A stretch of DNA of 51,702 bases from Pseudomonas sp. GV071 (GCF_003050835.1 NZ_QAOJ01000020.1:1-51702), one strand, 5' to 3'. Positions 16,001 to 24,668 are shown, counted from the stretch's first letter. Notes: generated by a model not told the origin, from the sequence alone. Made by a program: numbers and translations.

Positions 16001-16069
16001 CGCCGCCTACATTTACAAAAACCGCCGGGTTCAATACGAACCTGCTGCTATCCGTTCGAGGATTTTCCG

Positions 16070-16915
16070 ATGAAGTTCGAAGGCACCCAGGCTTACGTCG
16101 CCACCGACGACCTCAAACTGGCAGTCAACGCTGCCATCACCCTGGAGCGCCCGCTGCTGGTCAAGGGTGAGCCGGGCACCGGCAAAACCATGCTGGCCGA
16201 GCAACTGGCCGAGTCCTTCGGCGCCAAGCTGATTACCTGGCACGTGAAATCCACCACCAAGGCCCACCAGGGCCTGTACGAGTACGATGCGGTCAGCCGC
16301 CTGCGCGACTCGCAGCTGGACAGCGACAAAGTCCACGACGTGCGCAACTACATCAAGAAGGGCAAGCTCTGGGAAGCCTTCGAGAGCGATGAGCGCGTGA
16401 TTCTGCTGATCGACGAAATCGACAAGGCCGACATCGAGTTCCCCAACGACCTGCTGCAAGAACTCGACAAGATGGAGTTCTACGTTTACGAGACCAACGA
16501 GACCATCAAGGCAAAAAAACGCCCGATCATCATCATTACCTCGAACAACGAAAAAGAGCTGCCGGACGCCTTCCTGCGCCGCTGCTTCTTCCACTACATC
16601 GCCTTCCCGGACCGCGCCACGCTGCAGCAGATCGTCGATGTGCACTACCCCAACATCAAGAAAGACCTGGTGGCCGAAGCCCTCGACGTGTTCTTCGACG
16701 TGCGCAAAGTGCCAGGCCTGAAGAAAAAGCCTTCCACCTCCGAACTGGTCGACTGGCTGAAGCTGCTGATGGCCGACAACATCGGCGAAGCGGTGCTGCG
16801 TGAGCGTGATCCGACCAAGGCGATTCCGCCGTTGGCAGGCGCTTTGGTGAAGAACGAACAAGACGTCCAGTTGCTGGAGCGCCTGGCCTTTATGAGCCGC
16901 CGCGCCAGTCGCTGA
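16070..16915 (+). CDS. MoxR-type AAA+ ATPase
   Basis: A 281-residue AAA+ ATPase. Walker A GEPGTGKT is at 33-40, Walker B ILLIDEIDKAD at 111-121, and sensor 1 in IIIITSNNEKELPDAFLRRC, which also holds the arginine finger region. MoxR proteins work with VWA-domain partners as chaperone-like machines that insert metals or fold complexes. The partner gene follows directly at 17102, separated by a repeat element. The ATG is preceded by GAGGA. The client of this pair is not shown by neighbours; CoxD/CoxE-type pairs in carboxydotrophs are related, but no cox genes are present here. Confidence 0.93.
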   Translation: MKFEGTQAYVATDDLKLAVNAAITLERPLLVKGEPGTGKTMLAEQLAESFGAKLITWHVKSTTKAHQGLYEYDAVSRLRDSQLDSDKVHDVRNYIKKGKLWEAFESDERVILLIDEIDKADIEFPNDLLQELDKMEFYVYETNETIKAKKRPIIIITSNNEKELPDAFLRRCFFHYIAFPDRATLQQIVDVHYPNIKKDLVAEALDVFFDVRKVPGLKKKPSTSELVDWLKLLMADNIGEAVLRERDPTKAIPPLAGALVKNEQDVQLLERLAFMSRRASR

Positions 16916-16921
16916 TACGCC

Positions 16922-17031
16922 TCCCCTGCCCGCTTGCGGGAGAGGGGCCGGGGGAGAGGGTTCTAACAGGCACCTGCGAGTCGCCTGCCTACCCCCTCTC
17001 CCTAACCCTCTCCCCCAAGGGGGCGAGGGGA
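16922..17031. repeat. CCCTCTCCC-type inverted repeat element between moxR and VWA gene
   Basis: The left arm, about 16922-16961, and right arm, about 16991-17031, are imperfect inverted copies built from CCCTCTCCC and GGGAGAGGG blocks with an inner GCAAGCGGG or CAAGGGGG turn. A second shorter copy lies at 35900-35951. It falls between two genes expected to form one operon and would form a large hairpin in their mRNA. Confidence 0.7.
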
Positions 17032-17101
17032 CTGATTTATGTTGGGTCGCCCCTCTGCGGCTGTATTCGAGAGGGAATGAAATTCCGATGGAGACGCAGC
17101 C

Positions 17102-18280
17102 ATGCTGCTCAACCTATTCAACGAAATGCGCGCCGCCAAGGTTCCGGTCTCGGTTCGCGAGCTGCTGGACCTGATCAACGCGTTGAAGCACAACGTGACT
17201 TTCGCCGACATGGACGAGTTTTATTACTTGTCGCGGGCGATTCTGGTCAAGGACGAGCGCCATTTCGACAAGTTCGACCGTGCCTTCGGCGCCTATTTCA
17301 AGGGCCTGGAAAACCTCAACCAGCACATTGAGGCATTGATCCCCGATGAGTGGCTGCGCAAGGAATTCGAGCGTTCGCTGACCGACGAGGAGCGGGCCAA
17401 GATCGAGTCACTCGGCGGCCTGGACAAGCTGATCGAGGAGTTCAAGAAACGCCTCGAAGAGCAGAAGGAACGCCACGAAGGCGGCAACAAGTGGATTGGC
17501 ACCGGCGGTACCAGTCCGTTCGGCTCGGGCGGTTTCAACCCGGAAGGTATTCGCGTCGGTGACGCTGGCAAGCGTCAGGGTAAGGCAGTAAAAGTCTGGG
17601 ACCAGCGTGAATACAAGAACCTCGACGACCAGGTGGAACTCGGCACACGCAACATCAAGGTGGCCCTGCGCCGCCTGCGCAAGTTCGCCCGCCAGGGCGC
17701 ACAAGACGAGCTGGATCTGGACGGCACTATCGACTTCACCGCCCGTGACGGCGGCCTGTTGAATATCCAGATGCGCCCGGAACGCCGCAATGCGGTGAAG
17801 CTGCTGATTCTGTTCGACATCGGCGGCTCGATGGACGCCCACGTGAAGGTCTGCGAAGAGCTGTTCTCGGCGTGCAAAACCGAGTTCAAGCACCTGGAGT
17901 ATTTCTACTTCCACAACTTCGTCTACGAGTCGGTGTGGAAGAACAACCTGCGCCGCACCTCCGAGCGCTTCTCTACCCAGGACCTGCTGCACAAATACGG
18001 CGCTGACTACAAAGTGGTGTTCGTGGGCGACGCCGCCATGGCCCCCTACGAAATCACCCAGGCCGGCGGCAGCGTCGAGCACTGGAATGAAGAGCCAGGT
18101 TATGTATGGATGCAGCGCTTTCGCGAGAAGTACAAAAAGCTTATCTGGATCAACCCCTACCCCAAGGACACCTGGAACTACACGGCCTCGACCAACATCG
18201 TTCGCGACCTGCTGGAAGACCAGATGTACCCACTGAGCTTGCGTGGCTTGGAAGATGGGATGAAGTTTTTGTCCAAATAA
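17102..18280 (+). CDS. VWA domain protein, CoxE-like partner of MoxR
   Basis: A 392-residue protein with a C-terminal von Willebrand A domain. The MIDAS metal site appears as LLILFDIGGSMDAHV, with D239 and S243 of DxGxS, and a later VGDAAMAPYEI. The N-terminal half is charged and helical (LIEEFKKRLEEQKERHEGG), followed by a glycine-rich linker (GTGGTSPFGSGGFNP). This is the VWA/CoxE-like protein normally encoded after MoxR. It has no signal peptide, so it works in the cytoplasm with the ATPase. Its start follows GGAGACGCAGCC. Its stop codon lies inside the stem of the following terminator. Confidence 0.92.
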   Translation: MLLNLFNEMRAAKVPVSVRELLDLINALKHNVTFADMDEFYYLSRAILVKDERHFDKFDRAFGAYFKGLENLNQHIEALIPDEWLRKEFERSLTDEERAKIESLGGLDKLIEEFKKRLEEQKERHEGGNKWIGTGGTSPFGSGGFNPEGIRVGDAGKRQGKAVKVWDQREYKNLDDQVELGTRNIKVALRRLRKFARQGAQDELDLDGTIDFTARDGGLLNIQMRPERRNAVKLLILFDIGGSMDAHVKVCEELFSACKTEFKHLEYFYFHNFVYESVWKNNLRRTSERFSTQDLLHKYGADYKVVFVGDAAMAPYEITQAGGSVEHWNEEPGYVWMQRFREKYKKLIWINPYPKDTWNYTASTNIVRDLLEDQMYPLSLRGLEDGMKFLSK

Positions 18281-18310
18281 ACACGGGCCCTGCGGGGCCC
18301 GTGTTTATTT
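18275..18310. terminator. Bidirectional terminator between VWA and DUF2937 genes
   Basis: A perfect 16-base stem (18275-18290 with 18295-18310) and a TGCG loop. The ends are AAATAA/TTATTT, so a T-rich 3' side exists on both strands. It includes the stop codon of the VWA gene and separates convergent genes. Confidence 0.93.
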
Positions 18311-18335
18311 CGCTGGATGTCGTTAGGCCGAACGC

Positions 18336-18869
18336 TTAGCGCCAGGGCCGCTGCTCGTGCTGGGTCACCTTGTGCGTGCGATTGAACCCCAACGTCCACC
18401 CTGCCCCCAGCACAAGCAGTTCAATCACGAATGCCAGCAACAGCGCGCAAGCAATGCCCCAGGCAATCGCTTCCGGCGCCAGGAGCACCTGGTAGCGGTA
18501 ACCGTCGTAGGTTTCCTGCCACAGTTCCGGATTGGCGTTGAACGCCACGTGCCAGACGCGGATATACCAGGGCCCGGTCATGGCTTGCCACTCGGCGTCG
18601 AGCAGGCGCGAGCGCACCAGCAAGGTGGTCAGGCTGTTGGCGTCGCTGGCAAATACCGGGTCGCTGCTGGCGCGGTAGTGGGCAACGAGTTTGTCGAGGT
18701 CGCCCGCGAAAAATTGGTTGGCGGTCTGGCGAAAGCCGCTCAGGCTCTGCTCGGATTCTTTCCAGTGCGCTTCGATACGCTGGCTGTAGTCATTGATGAA
18801 ACCGGGAACTTGCACCCCCACCAACAGCCCCACGGCAAACATCACCAAACGTAGATAACTTCGGAACAT
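18336..18869 (-). CDS. DUF2937 family membrane protein
   Basis: A 177-residue protein with an N-terminal membrane helix (YLRLVMFAVGLLVGVQVP) and a C-terminal one (IAWGIACALLLAFVIELLVLGAGW). Between them lies a helical, probably periplasmic region of about 110 residues (YSQRIEAHWKESEQSLSGF). This layout and sequence fit the DUF2937 family, of unknown function. The ATG at 18869 is chosen because AGGAG lies six bases before it; the GTG two codons earlier would overlap that site. It lies 27 bases after the glutamine amidotransferase gene in the same direction, so they are probably one transcript. Confidence 0.8.
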   Translation of the reverse strand: MFRSYLRLVMFAVGLLVGVQVPGFINDYSQRIEAHWKESEQSLSGFRQTANQFFAGDLDKLVAHYRASSDPVFASDANSLTTLLVRSRLLDAEWQAMTGPWYIRVWHVAFNANPELWQETYDGYRYQVLLAPEAIAWGIACALLLAFVIELLVLGAGWTLGFNRTHKVTQHEQRPWR

Positions 18870-18896
18870 GCCCACTCCTTATCTGCTTTGCCCGGC

Positions 18897-19670
18897 TTAG
18901 CTGCGGCCCTTGGCGATGCACTCGCCGCGCCGCCACAGGCTCCATTCGCCGGGTTGGTACAAGGTCCAGCTTTCGTTTTCGGTCAAGGGTTCGGTGGCCA
19001 GCACGGTGACCACGTCGTTGGGCGTGGTTTCAGCCTGGAAGTCGACGATCACGTCGACATCCTTCAGGCGTGCCGGGCCGAACGGCGAACGCCGGGTGAT
19101 CTGCGCCAGCTTGCTGGAGCAGTAGGCAAACAACCAGTCGCCGTCGCTCAACAGACAATTGAACACGCCCTTGCTGCGGTAAGCCGCACAGGCGCGCACC
19201 AGGGTCGGCAAGAGCATTTCCACTGACACTGGCTGCGGAAAAGCGCTGCGAATCTGATTCAGCAGGTCGCAGAAGGCTGCTTCGCTGTCGGTATCGCCCA
19301 CTGGCCAGTAGAAGCTCGGCGCCGGGTTGAAATCCGCCAGTTGGCCGTTGTGGGCGAAACACCAGTTGCGGCCCCACAGCTCACGAACAAAGGGGTGGGT
19401 GTTGGCCAGGCAGACCTTGCCGACGTTGGCCTGACGGATATGGCCAATCACGGTTTCGCTTTTGATCGGGTAGCGCTGCACCAGCTTGGCCACTTCCGAG
19501 TCGACGCTCGCCTGCGGGTCCTGGAACAGGCGCAGGCCGCGCCCTTCGTAGAAGGCAATGCCCCAGCCATCGCGGTGCGGACCGGTGCCGCCACCGCGTT
19601 GCATCAGCCCGGTGAAGCTGAACACGATGTCGGTCGGCACATTGGCACTCATGCCCAGTAATTCACACAT
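18897..19670 (-). CDS. Class II glutamine amidotransferase (YafJ type)
   Basis: A 257-residue single-domain Ntn-type amidotransferase. The catalytic nucleophile is Cys2 in MCELLGMSANVPTD. Conserved family pieces are GPHRDGWGIAFYEG, IGHIRQANVG, NTHPF and CFAHNGQLADF. It would hydrolyse glutamine to release ammonia, but the acceptor is unknown; E. coli YafJ is the closest named relative. No synthase domain is attached. It is co-oriented with the DUF2937 gene downstream and a membrane-protein gene upstream. No clear promoter was picked out. Confidence 0.92.
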   Translation of the reverse strand: MCELLGMSANVPTDIVFSFTGLMQRGGGTGPHRDGWGIAFYEGRGLRLFQDPQASVDSEVAKLVQRYPIKSETVIGHIRQANVGKVCLANTHPFVRELWGRNWCFAHNGQLADFNPAPSFYWPVGDTDSEAAFCDLLNQIRSAFPQPVSVEMLLPTLVRACAAYRSKGVFNCLLSDGDWLFAYCSSKLAQITRRSPFGPARLKDVDVIVDFQAETTPNDVVTVLATEPLTENESWTLYQPGEWSLWRRGECIAKGRS

Positions 19671-19710
19671 GGCTCAACACTCTGACGAACAGCGAAATGG
19701 CGGCAGCGGG

Positions 19711-20232
19711 TTAAAGACGGGGTTCAATACGTTCACGACGACCACCGCTGCCACTGGCGGGCTGGGTGTGGCTGTCGGAACGGTCGGCACGCGGCTTGAT
19801 ATAGGGCTGGCTCTGTGGCTCGCGCTCCATCAACTCGCGCAAGGTGGGTTCGTCTTCGGCTATCGGCGCCGGCGCGGCCTTCGCGGCCTTGCGCTTGTTC
19901 CAGGCGCGCTCGATGGGCCAACGGATCAGCACCAGCACCAGGTACACGACAACCGCGATCATGCCGTACATGGCCAGATCGGAAATCGCCGTCCACATAT
20001 TGCTGCCGACCTTGAACAGCAAATCCAGCGCGGTCACTGCCACGGCGGGAGCGTACAGGTCTTTGCCTGGGTCGACGATGGTTGGGGTAAACAGCAGCAC
20101 CGCCACCACCAGACGCAGCGGCTCGCGCAGGTAGCGCCACATCCAGCCGGTCAGACGGAAGCTCACCAGCAGACAGCCCAGGGCGGCAATGGCATACAGG
20201 CCCCAGACGAGGACGTAATCGTGTTCGTTCAT
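19711..20232 (-). CDS. Uncharacterised three- to four-helix membrane protein
   Basis: A 173-residue protein with hydrophobic segments at about 7-25 (YVLVWGLYAIAALGCLLVSF), 38-50 and 85-108 (YGMIAVVVYLVLVLIRWPI), then a charged cytoplasmic tail rich in basic and acidic residues (RAWNKRKAAKAAPAPIAEDE to the end). I do not recognise a named family; similar small membrane proteins are common next to this amidotransferase gene in Pseudomonas. It begins 40 bases upstream of the amidotransferase gene and is likely the first gene of a three-gene unit. It is divergent from ptrB, with about 100 bases between. Confidence 0.75.
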   Translation of the reverse strand: MNEHDYVLVWGLYAIAALGCLLVSFRLTGWMWRYLREPLRLVVAVLLFTPTIVDPGKDLYAPAVAVTALDLLFKVGSNMWTAISDLAMYGMIAVVVYLVLVLIRWPIERAWNKRKAAKAAPAPIAEDEPTLRELMEREPQSQPYIKPRADRSDSHTQPASGSGGRRERIEPRL

Positions 20233-20330
20233 GCGGTTCGTGGCGATGCTGGCGAAGGGGCGCTTATGATAGCGGCTTTTCTCCTGCCCGGCGCGTTCGA
20301 CGTCGGCCGCCTTCGCTCTGGAGTTTCTGT

Positions 20331-22382
20331 ATGCCGAACGCCCCCATCGCCCGCCTGGAACACGGCAACGACCCGTACCACTGGCTGGAAAACCGCGACA
20401 GCGAGGAGGTGCTCGATTACCTCAAGGCCGAAAACGCCTACCTCGACGAGCAACTGGCCGAGCAAGCGACGCTGCGCAAGCAGCTGTTTGAGGAGATCAA
20501 AGGGCGGATCCGCGAGACTGATCTGTCGCTGCCCTCGCCCTGGGGCCCGTACCTGTACTACACCCGCACCACCGCCGGCGACGAATACCCGCGCCACTAC
20601 CGCTGCCAACGCCCGGCCGACGGCAGCCATGCAGTGGACGCCGCCAGCGAGCAGTTGCTGCTCGACCCGAACGAGCTGGCCAATGGCGGCTTTCTGTCCC
20701 TCGGCGCCTTCAGCATCAGCCCCGACCACGCGCGCCTGGCCTACAGCCTCGACACCAGCGGCGACGAGATCTATCAGCTGTTCGTCAAAGAGCTGGCAAC
20801 GGATGCCATCAGTGCCCTGCCCTTCGACGACTGCGACGGCAGCATGACCTGGGCCAACGACAGCCAGACCCTGTTCTTCGGCGAGCTGGACGACACCCAC
20901 CGCCCGCACAAACTCTATCGCCACACCCTGGGCGGCAATGGCGCCGCGTTGGTCTTCGAAGAGCCCGATGGCCGCTTCTTTCTCAACTGCTACCGCGCAA
21001 GCTCCGAGCGCCAGCTGTTTGTCCTGCTCAACAGCAAGACCACCTGCGAAACCTGGGCTCTGGACGCCGATACGCCCAACGGCGAGTTCACCTGCCTGGC
21101 GCCACGGGTCGAAGGCCACGAGTACTTCGTCGACCACGGCCGCCTGGTGCATGGCGATGCTGCCGGCAGTTGGGGCTGGATCATTCGCAGCAACCAGACC
21201 GGCATCAACTTCGCCCTCTACCACGCCGCCACAGCGGGTGTTCCAAGCCGTGCCGACTGGCAGGAGCTGATCGCCCACAACCCCGAGGTGATGCTGGAAG
21301 ACACCACCCTGAATGCCGGCGCGATCATCCTCAGCCTGCGTGAAGGCGGCTTGCCGATTCTCGAAGTGCACGGCCTGGGCCTGGCACCAGCGCGGGTGCA
21401 ACTGCCCGATGCTGCCTACAGCCTGCATGTGCAGGACAGCCTGGAATTCGACAGCGAGGTGATCCGCCTGCGCTACGAAGCGCTCAATCGGCCGGCGCAA
21501 GTACGCCAGCTGCACTTGGTCAGCGGCGAACAAGTGGTACTGAAAGAAACCCCGGTGGAAGGCGTGTTCGATGCCGACGCCTATGTCAGCCAGCGCCTGT
21601 GGGCGACCGCCGCCGATGGCACACAGATCCCCATCAGCCTGGTGGCCCGTCGCGAAACCCTCGGCAAGCCGGCGCCCTTTTACCTGTATGGGTACGGGGC
21701 CTATGGCGCCAGCCTCGACCCCTGGTTTTCCCATGGCCGCTTGAGCCTGTTGGACCGTGGTTTTGTGTTTGCCATCGCCCATGTGCGTGGCGGCGGTGAA
21801 CTGGGCGAAGCCTGGTACCGCGGCGGCAAGCTGGAACACAAGGCCAACACCTTCAGCGACTTTATCGCCTGTGCCGAACACGTGATTGCCGAGGGCTATA
21901 CCAGCACGCAACAGCTGGCCATCAGCGGCGGCAGTGCCGGCGGTTTGCTGATCGGCGCAGTGCTCAATCAGCGCCCCGACCTGTTTGCCGCTGCCATCGC
22001 CGAAGTGCCCTTTGTCGATGTGCTCAACACCATGCAGAACCCCGATCTGCCGCTGACCGTCACCGAGTACGACGAATGGGGCGACCCGCACGACCCTGAG
22101 GTGTACGCGCGCATCAAGGCATACGCGCCTTACGAAAACGTCAGCGCCCAGACCTACCCGGCGCTGCTCGCCGTGGCCGGCTACAACGACAGCCGCGTGC
22201 AGTACTGGGAAGCAGCGAAATGGGTGGCCAAGCTGCGCGCGCACAAGACCGACGGCAATTTGCTGCTACTGAAAACCGACCTCGGTGCTGGGCATGGCGG
22301 GATGAGTGGGCGTTACCAGGGCATCAAGGATGTGGCGTTGGAATATGCGTTTCTGCTGAAGGTGTTGAGGTTATTGCCCTGA
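20331..22382 (+). CDS. ptrB: Oligopeptidase B (S9 prolyl oligopeptidase family)
   Basis: A 683-residue serine peptidase that cuts short peptides after basic residues, in the cytoplasm. The N-terminal half is the beta-propeller gate (blades such as SPDHARLAYSLDTSGDEIYQL). The C-terminal alpha/beta hydrolase has the nucleophile S535 in SGGSAGGLL, D620 in GYNDSRVQYWE and H655 in AGHGG, positions nearly equal to those of E. coli PtrB (532/617/652). Length matches the family. It is monocistronic, with a REPIN element directly after its stop. Confidence 0.94.
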   Translation: MPNAPIARLEHGNDPYHWLENRDSEEVLDYLKAENAYLDEQLAEQATLRKQLFEEIKGRIRETDLSLPSPWGPYLYYTRTTAGDEYPRHYRCQRPADGSHAVDAASEQLLLDPNELANGGFLSLGAFSISPDHARLAYSLDTSGDEIYQLFVKELATDAISALPFDDCDGSMTWANDSQTLFFGELDDTHRPHKLYRHTLGGNGAALVFEEPDGRFFLNCYRASSERQLFVLLNSKTTCETWALDADTPNGEFTCLAPRVEGHEYFVDHGRLVHGDAAGSWGWIIRSNQTGINFALYHAATAGVPSRADWQELIAHNPEVMLEDTTLNAGAIILSLREGGLPILEVHGLGLAPARVQLPDAAYSLHVQDSLEFDSEVIRLRYEALNRPAQVRQLHLVSGEQVVLKETPVEGVFDADAYVSQRLWATAADGTQIPISLVARRETLGKPAPFYLYGYGAYGASLDPWFSHGRLSLLDRGFVFAIAHVRGGGELGEAWYRGGKLEHKANTFSDFIACAEHVIAEGYTSTQQLAISGGSAGGLLIGAVLNQRPDLFAAAIAEVPFVDVLNTMQNPDLPLTVTEYDEWGDPHDPEVYARIKAYAPYENVSAQTYPALLAVAGYNDSRVQYWEAAKWVAKLRAHKTDGNLLLLKTDLGAGHGGMSGRYQGIKDVALEYAFLLKVLRLLP

Positions 22383-22389
22383 CGTTACG

Positions 22390-22467
22390 TAGGAGCGGCT
22401 TCAGCCGCGATGCTCTTTACCTTAAAAGCATCGCGGCTGACCGGAGCGCCGGACCGGCCGCTCCCAC
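22390..22467. repeat. REPIN element downstream of ptrB
   Basis: TAGGAGCGGCTTCAGCCGCG starts the left arm at 22390, and the inverted right arm runs from AGCATCGCGGCTGA to GCCGCTCCCACA. The right arm has about 16 extra bases between its two halves compared with the other copies. Confidence 0.8.
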
Positions 22468-22479
22468 AAAAAAGCCCCC

Positions 22480-22779
22480 CTACTCGACCTTCGGTTTCAC
22501 CGGCTCTGCCGGCTTCACCTTCGGCGTACTCGGCGTCTGCTGCATCTGCGGCAGGCCGTTATCCCGAGGGTTCACCGTATTGGCCGGCGGCAGGCTGCGC
22601 GAGTCGTAGCTGCCCGGCGTGGTCGGCCGCGCCGCCGGCGCCGGCATCGGCACGTTGCGCGGTTGAATGGTCTGGTACGGGTTGGGCGTGGCCGTACCCG
22701 GTGAACCGGGCGTGGCCGCCACTGCCATGGCCGAGCCCAACAGGCCGGCCCACAGCACCATCGATCTGGACATATGCAT
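22480..22779 (-). CDS. Small proline-rich secreted protein
   Basis: A 99-residue protein with an N-terminal signal peptide (SMVLWAGLLGSAMAVAATPG, probable cut after AVA-A) and a mature part that is mostly P, T, N, Q and S, ending KVKPAEPVKPKVE. No domain is recognised, and the mature chain is probably disordered. The ATG at 22779 is preferred over 22773 because GGAGGT lies five bases before it, a strong site for such a small protein. It converges on ptrB and is divergent from the spermidine synthase-like gene. It may be an envelope or matrix-associated peptide; function unknown. Confidence 0.7.
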   Translation of the reverse strand: MHMSRSMVLWAGLLGSAMAVAATPGSPGTATPNPYQTIQPRNVPMPAPAARPTTPGSYDSRSLPPANTVNPRDNGLPQMQQTPSTPKVKPAEPVKPKVE

Positions 22780-22842
22780 AACGCACCTCCTCTACCCTGG
22801 CGTGAACGTTAGACTACGCGCCCCGTATTAGGCTCACTCTCA

Positions 22843-23526
22843 ATGAAACGTTTCGTGCTGCTCGACACCGCCCCGATCCCCGAGAACGGTGGCGCCCTGT
22901 GCCTATTCGAGTATGGCGAGGATTTTGTCATCAAGATTCAGGGCGGCGACGGCGGCCAACTGATGAACACACGCATGCACGGCTCCGAAGATGCCCTGGC
23001 GGAAATCCCCTGCAAGCGCGTGACCCACCGCCCCGCCCCGCGCGTGCTGATCGGCGGCCTGGGCATGGGCTTTACCCTGGCCTCGGCGCTCAAACACCTG
23101 GGTAAAAATGCCCAGGTAGTGGTCGCCGAACTGGTACCCGGAGTTATCGAATGGAACCGCGGCCCGCTGGGCGCCAAGGCTGGTATGCCGATTGATGACC
23201 CACGCAGCGAAATCCGCTGCGCCGACGTGGCCAACGTGCTGCAAAGCGAACCGCAGGGCTTTGACGCCATCATGCTCGACGTCGACAACGGCCCCGAAGG
23301 CCTGACGCAGAGAAGTAACAGCGGTTTGTACTCCGCCGCCGGTTTACAGAACTGCCACCGCGCGTTGCGCGCCAAAGGCATTCTGGCGGTATGGTCGGCC
23401 AGCGCCGACCGCAAGTTTTCCGAGCGGGTGGCCAAGGCCGGCTTCAAGGTTGAAGAGGTGCAGGTGTACGCCCACGGCAACAAAGGCACCCGCCACACCA
23501 TCTGGATCGCGGAAAAACGCGCTTAA
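22843..23526 (+). CDS. Spermidine synthase-like methyltransferase-fold protein
   Basis: A 227-residue protein with a Rossmann-type nucleotide site, RVLIGGLGMGFTLASAL, followed by VVVAELVPGVIEWNRGPLG and DAIMLDVDNGPEGL, the order seen in the spermine/spermidine synthase superfamily. It is shorter than true SpeE (about 280 aa) and has GGLGMG in place of the GGGDG loop used for decarboxylated SAM. The real substrate is therefore unknown, and it should not be called SpeE. It is followed in the same direction by the yajD gene, 80 bases on. Confidence 0.8.
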   Translation: MKRFVLLDTAPIPENGGALCLFEYGEDFVIKIQGGDGGQLMNTRMHGSEDALAEIPCKRVTHRPAPRVLIGGLGMGFTLASALKHLGKNAQVVVAELVPGVIEWNRGPLGAKAGMPIDDPRSEIRCADVANVLQSEPQGFDAIMLDVDNGPEGLTQRSNSGLYSAAGLQNCHRALRAKGILAVWSASADRKFSERVAKAGFKVEEVQVYAHGNKGTRHTIWIAEKRA

Positions 23527-23607
23527 CCGTGACAGGCGCTTGAGAAGCCCGCGCGCCGGGCTCACCATAGCGGCAATATCGACACCCTGGACTGAACAGG
23601 TATTCCC

Positions 23608-23979
23608 ATGAGCACTGAAAAATCGGCGGCCACCCTCAAGACCGACCGCCTGATCGCCGAAGCCCAACGTAGCCGCGAAGAAGGCTACCGCGCCAAAGCA
23701 CTGAAGATGTACCCGCACATCTGTGGCCGCTGCCAGCGCGAGTTCGAAGGCAAACGCCTGAGCGAACTGACCGTGCACCACCGCGACCACAACCACGACA
23801 ACAACCCGCAGGACGGCTCCAACTGGGAGCTGCTGTGCCTGTTCTGTCACGACAACGAACACTCGCGCTACACCGACCAGCAGTACTTCAGCGAAGGCTC
23901 CACGGCCAGCCCGACCGGGCCGAAAGTGACGCACAAGGCGTTCGCCGACCTGGCCGCGCTGCTGAAAAGCAAAGAGTAA
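23608..23979 (+). CDS. yajD: YajD family HNH nuclease-like protein
   Basis: A 123-residue protein with an HNH core. CGRCQ and CLFCHDNEH supply the two zinc CxxC-type pairs, and LTVHHRDHNHDNNPQDGSN supplies the beta-beta-alpha metal catalytic part. This matches the YajD family, conserved in Gammaproteobacteria with unproven nuclease activity. The N-terminus is a charged helix (AEAQRSREEGYRAKALKMYP). The start ATG follows AGGT. A MITE-like element begins 33 bases after the stop and separates it from the methyltransferase gene. Confidence 0.88.
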   Translation: MSTEKSAATLKTDRLIAEAQRSREEGYRAKALKMYPHICGRCQREFEGKRLSELTVHHRDHNHDNNPQDGSNWELLCLFCHDNEHSRYTDQQYFSEGSTASPTGPKVTHKAFADLAALLKSKE

Positions 23980-24012
23980 ATAGCCGCCCCTCTTACATGA
24001 ATAAGGCCGCTT

Positions 24013-24130
24013 GAAACGTAGCGAGCGATGGGTAGGCAAGGCGAAAACAGGTGAAAAAGCGGAGTTGGCTGTAGCCAATGAGCATTTTGAGAATGTTTTC
24101 AACGCAGCCTAACCGAGCGCAGTAGTTTTC
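24013..24130. repeat. MITE-like palindromic element, about 118 bp
   Basis: The left end GAAACGTAGCG..GGTAGGC (24013-24037) is an inverted copy of the right end GCCTAACC..GCAGTAGTTTTC (24107-24130). Inside, GAAAACA (24043-24049) pairs with TGTTTTC (24094-24100), and the centre is the hairpin TTGGCTGTAGCCAA (24065-24078). The element carries no coding capacity and lies between yajD and a methyltransferase gene. Related short palindromic elements are familiar from other Pseudomonas genomes. Confidence 0.7.
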
Positions 24131-24149
24131 ATGGGGCCTGGAGATATAC

Positions 24150-24635
24150 GTGGCTAATCGTCGTTACAGTTGCATCGGCCTGTTCAACCCCAAGTCCCCA
24201 GATAACGTCGGCGCCGTGATGCGCGCCGCCGGCTGCTACGGCGTCAACTCGGTGTTCTACACCGGCAAGCGTTACGCTCGCGCCCAGGAGTTCGCCACCG
24301 ACACGAAGATGGTCCACCAGGACATCCCGCTGATCGGCATCGAAGACCTGCAAAGCATCATTCCCCTGGGCTGCACGCCGGTGGCAGTGGAACTGGTGGA
24401 AGGCGCCAAGCCGCTGACCGAATACACCCACCCGGACCGCGCCATCTACATCTTCGGCCCCGAAGATGGCTCACTGGGCAAAGAGGTGTTGGCCTGGTGT
24501 GAAGAGGTGATCTACATCCCCACCAATGGCTGCATGAACCTGGCGGCGACCGTTAACGTGGTGCTGTACGACCGCCTGGCGAAAGGCCTGAATACCAAGT
24601 CCGGGCCGTTGTTTGGTAAGTCGTTTCAGTCCTGA
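24150..24635 (+). CDS. TrmH/SpoU-family RNA 2'-O-methyltransferase
   Basis: A 161-residue SPOUT methyltransferase. Motif 1 is in NPKSPDNVGAVMRAAGCYG, motif 2 is IYIFGPEDGSLGKEVL, and motif 3 is MNLAATVNVVLYDRL, which form the knotted SAM site. It is a short single-domain member, near the size of TrmL, but lacks clear features to fix its target (tRNA or rRNA). The GTG at 24150 is used because GGAGA lies six bases before it. It is preceded by a MITE-like element and converges on the M61-like peptidase gene with about 33 bases between. Confidence 0.88.
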   Translation: MANRRYSCIGLFNPKSPDNVGAVMRAAGCYGVNSVFYTGKRYARAQEFATDTKMVHQDIPLIGIEDLQSIIPLGCTPVAVELVEGAKPLTEYTHPDRAIYIFGPEDGSLGKEVLAWCEEVIYIPTNGCMNLAATVNVVLYDRLAKGLNTKSGPLFGKSFQS

Positions 24636-24668
24636 AATAGCCAAGCCGACATCTTCACAGGTTCGCCG

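Noticed and set aside
20229..22244. A 671-codon open frame on the minus strand opposite ptrB
   Set aside because: The plus strand encodes a full oligopeptidase B with its catalytic triad; the opposing translation has no motif.
22843..23526. Calling this gene speE (spermidine synthase)
   Set aside because: The fold fits, but the protein is short and the GGGDG loop is changed to GGLGMG, so the substrate is not supported.
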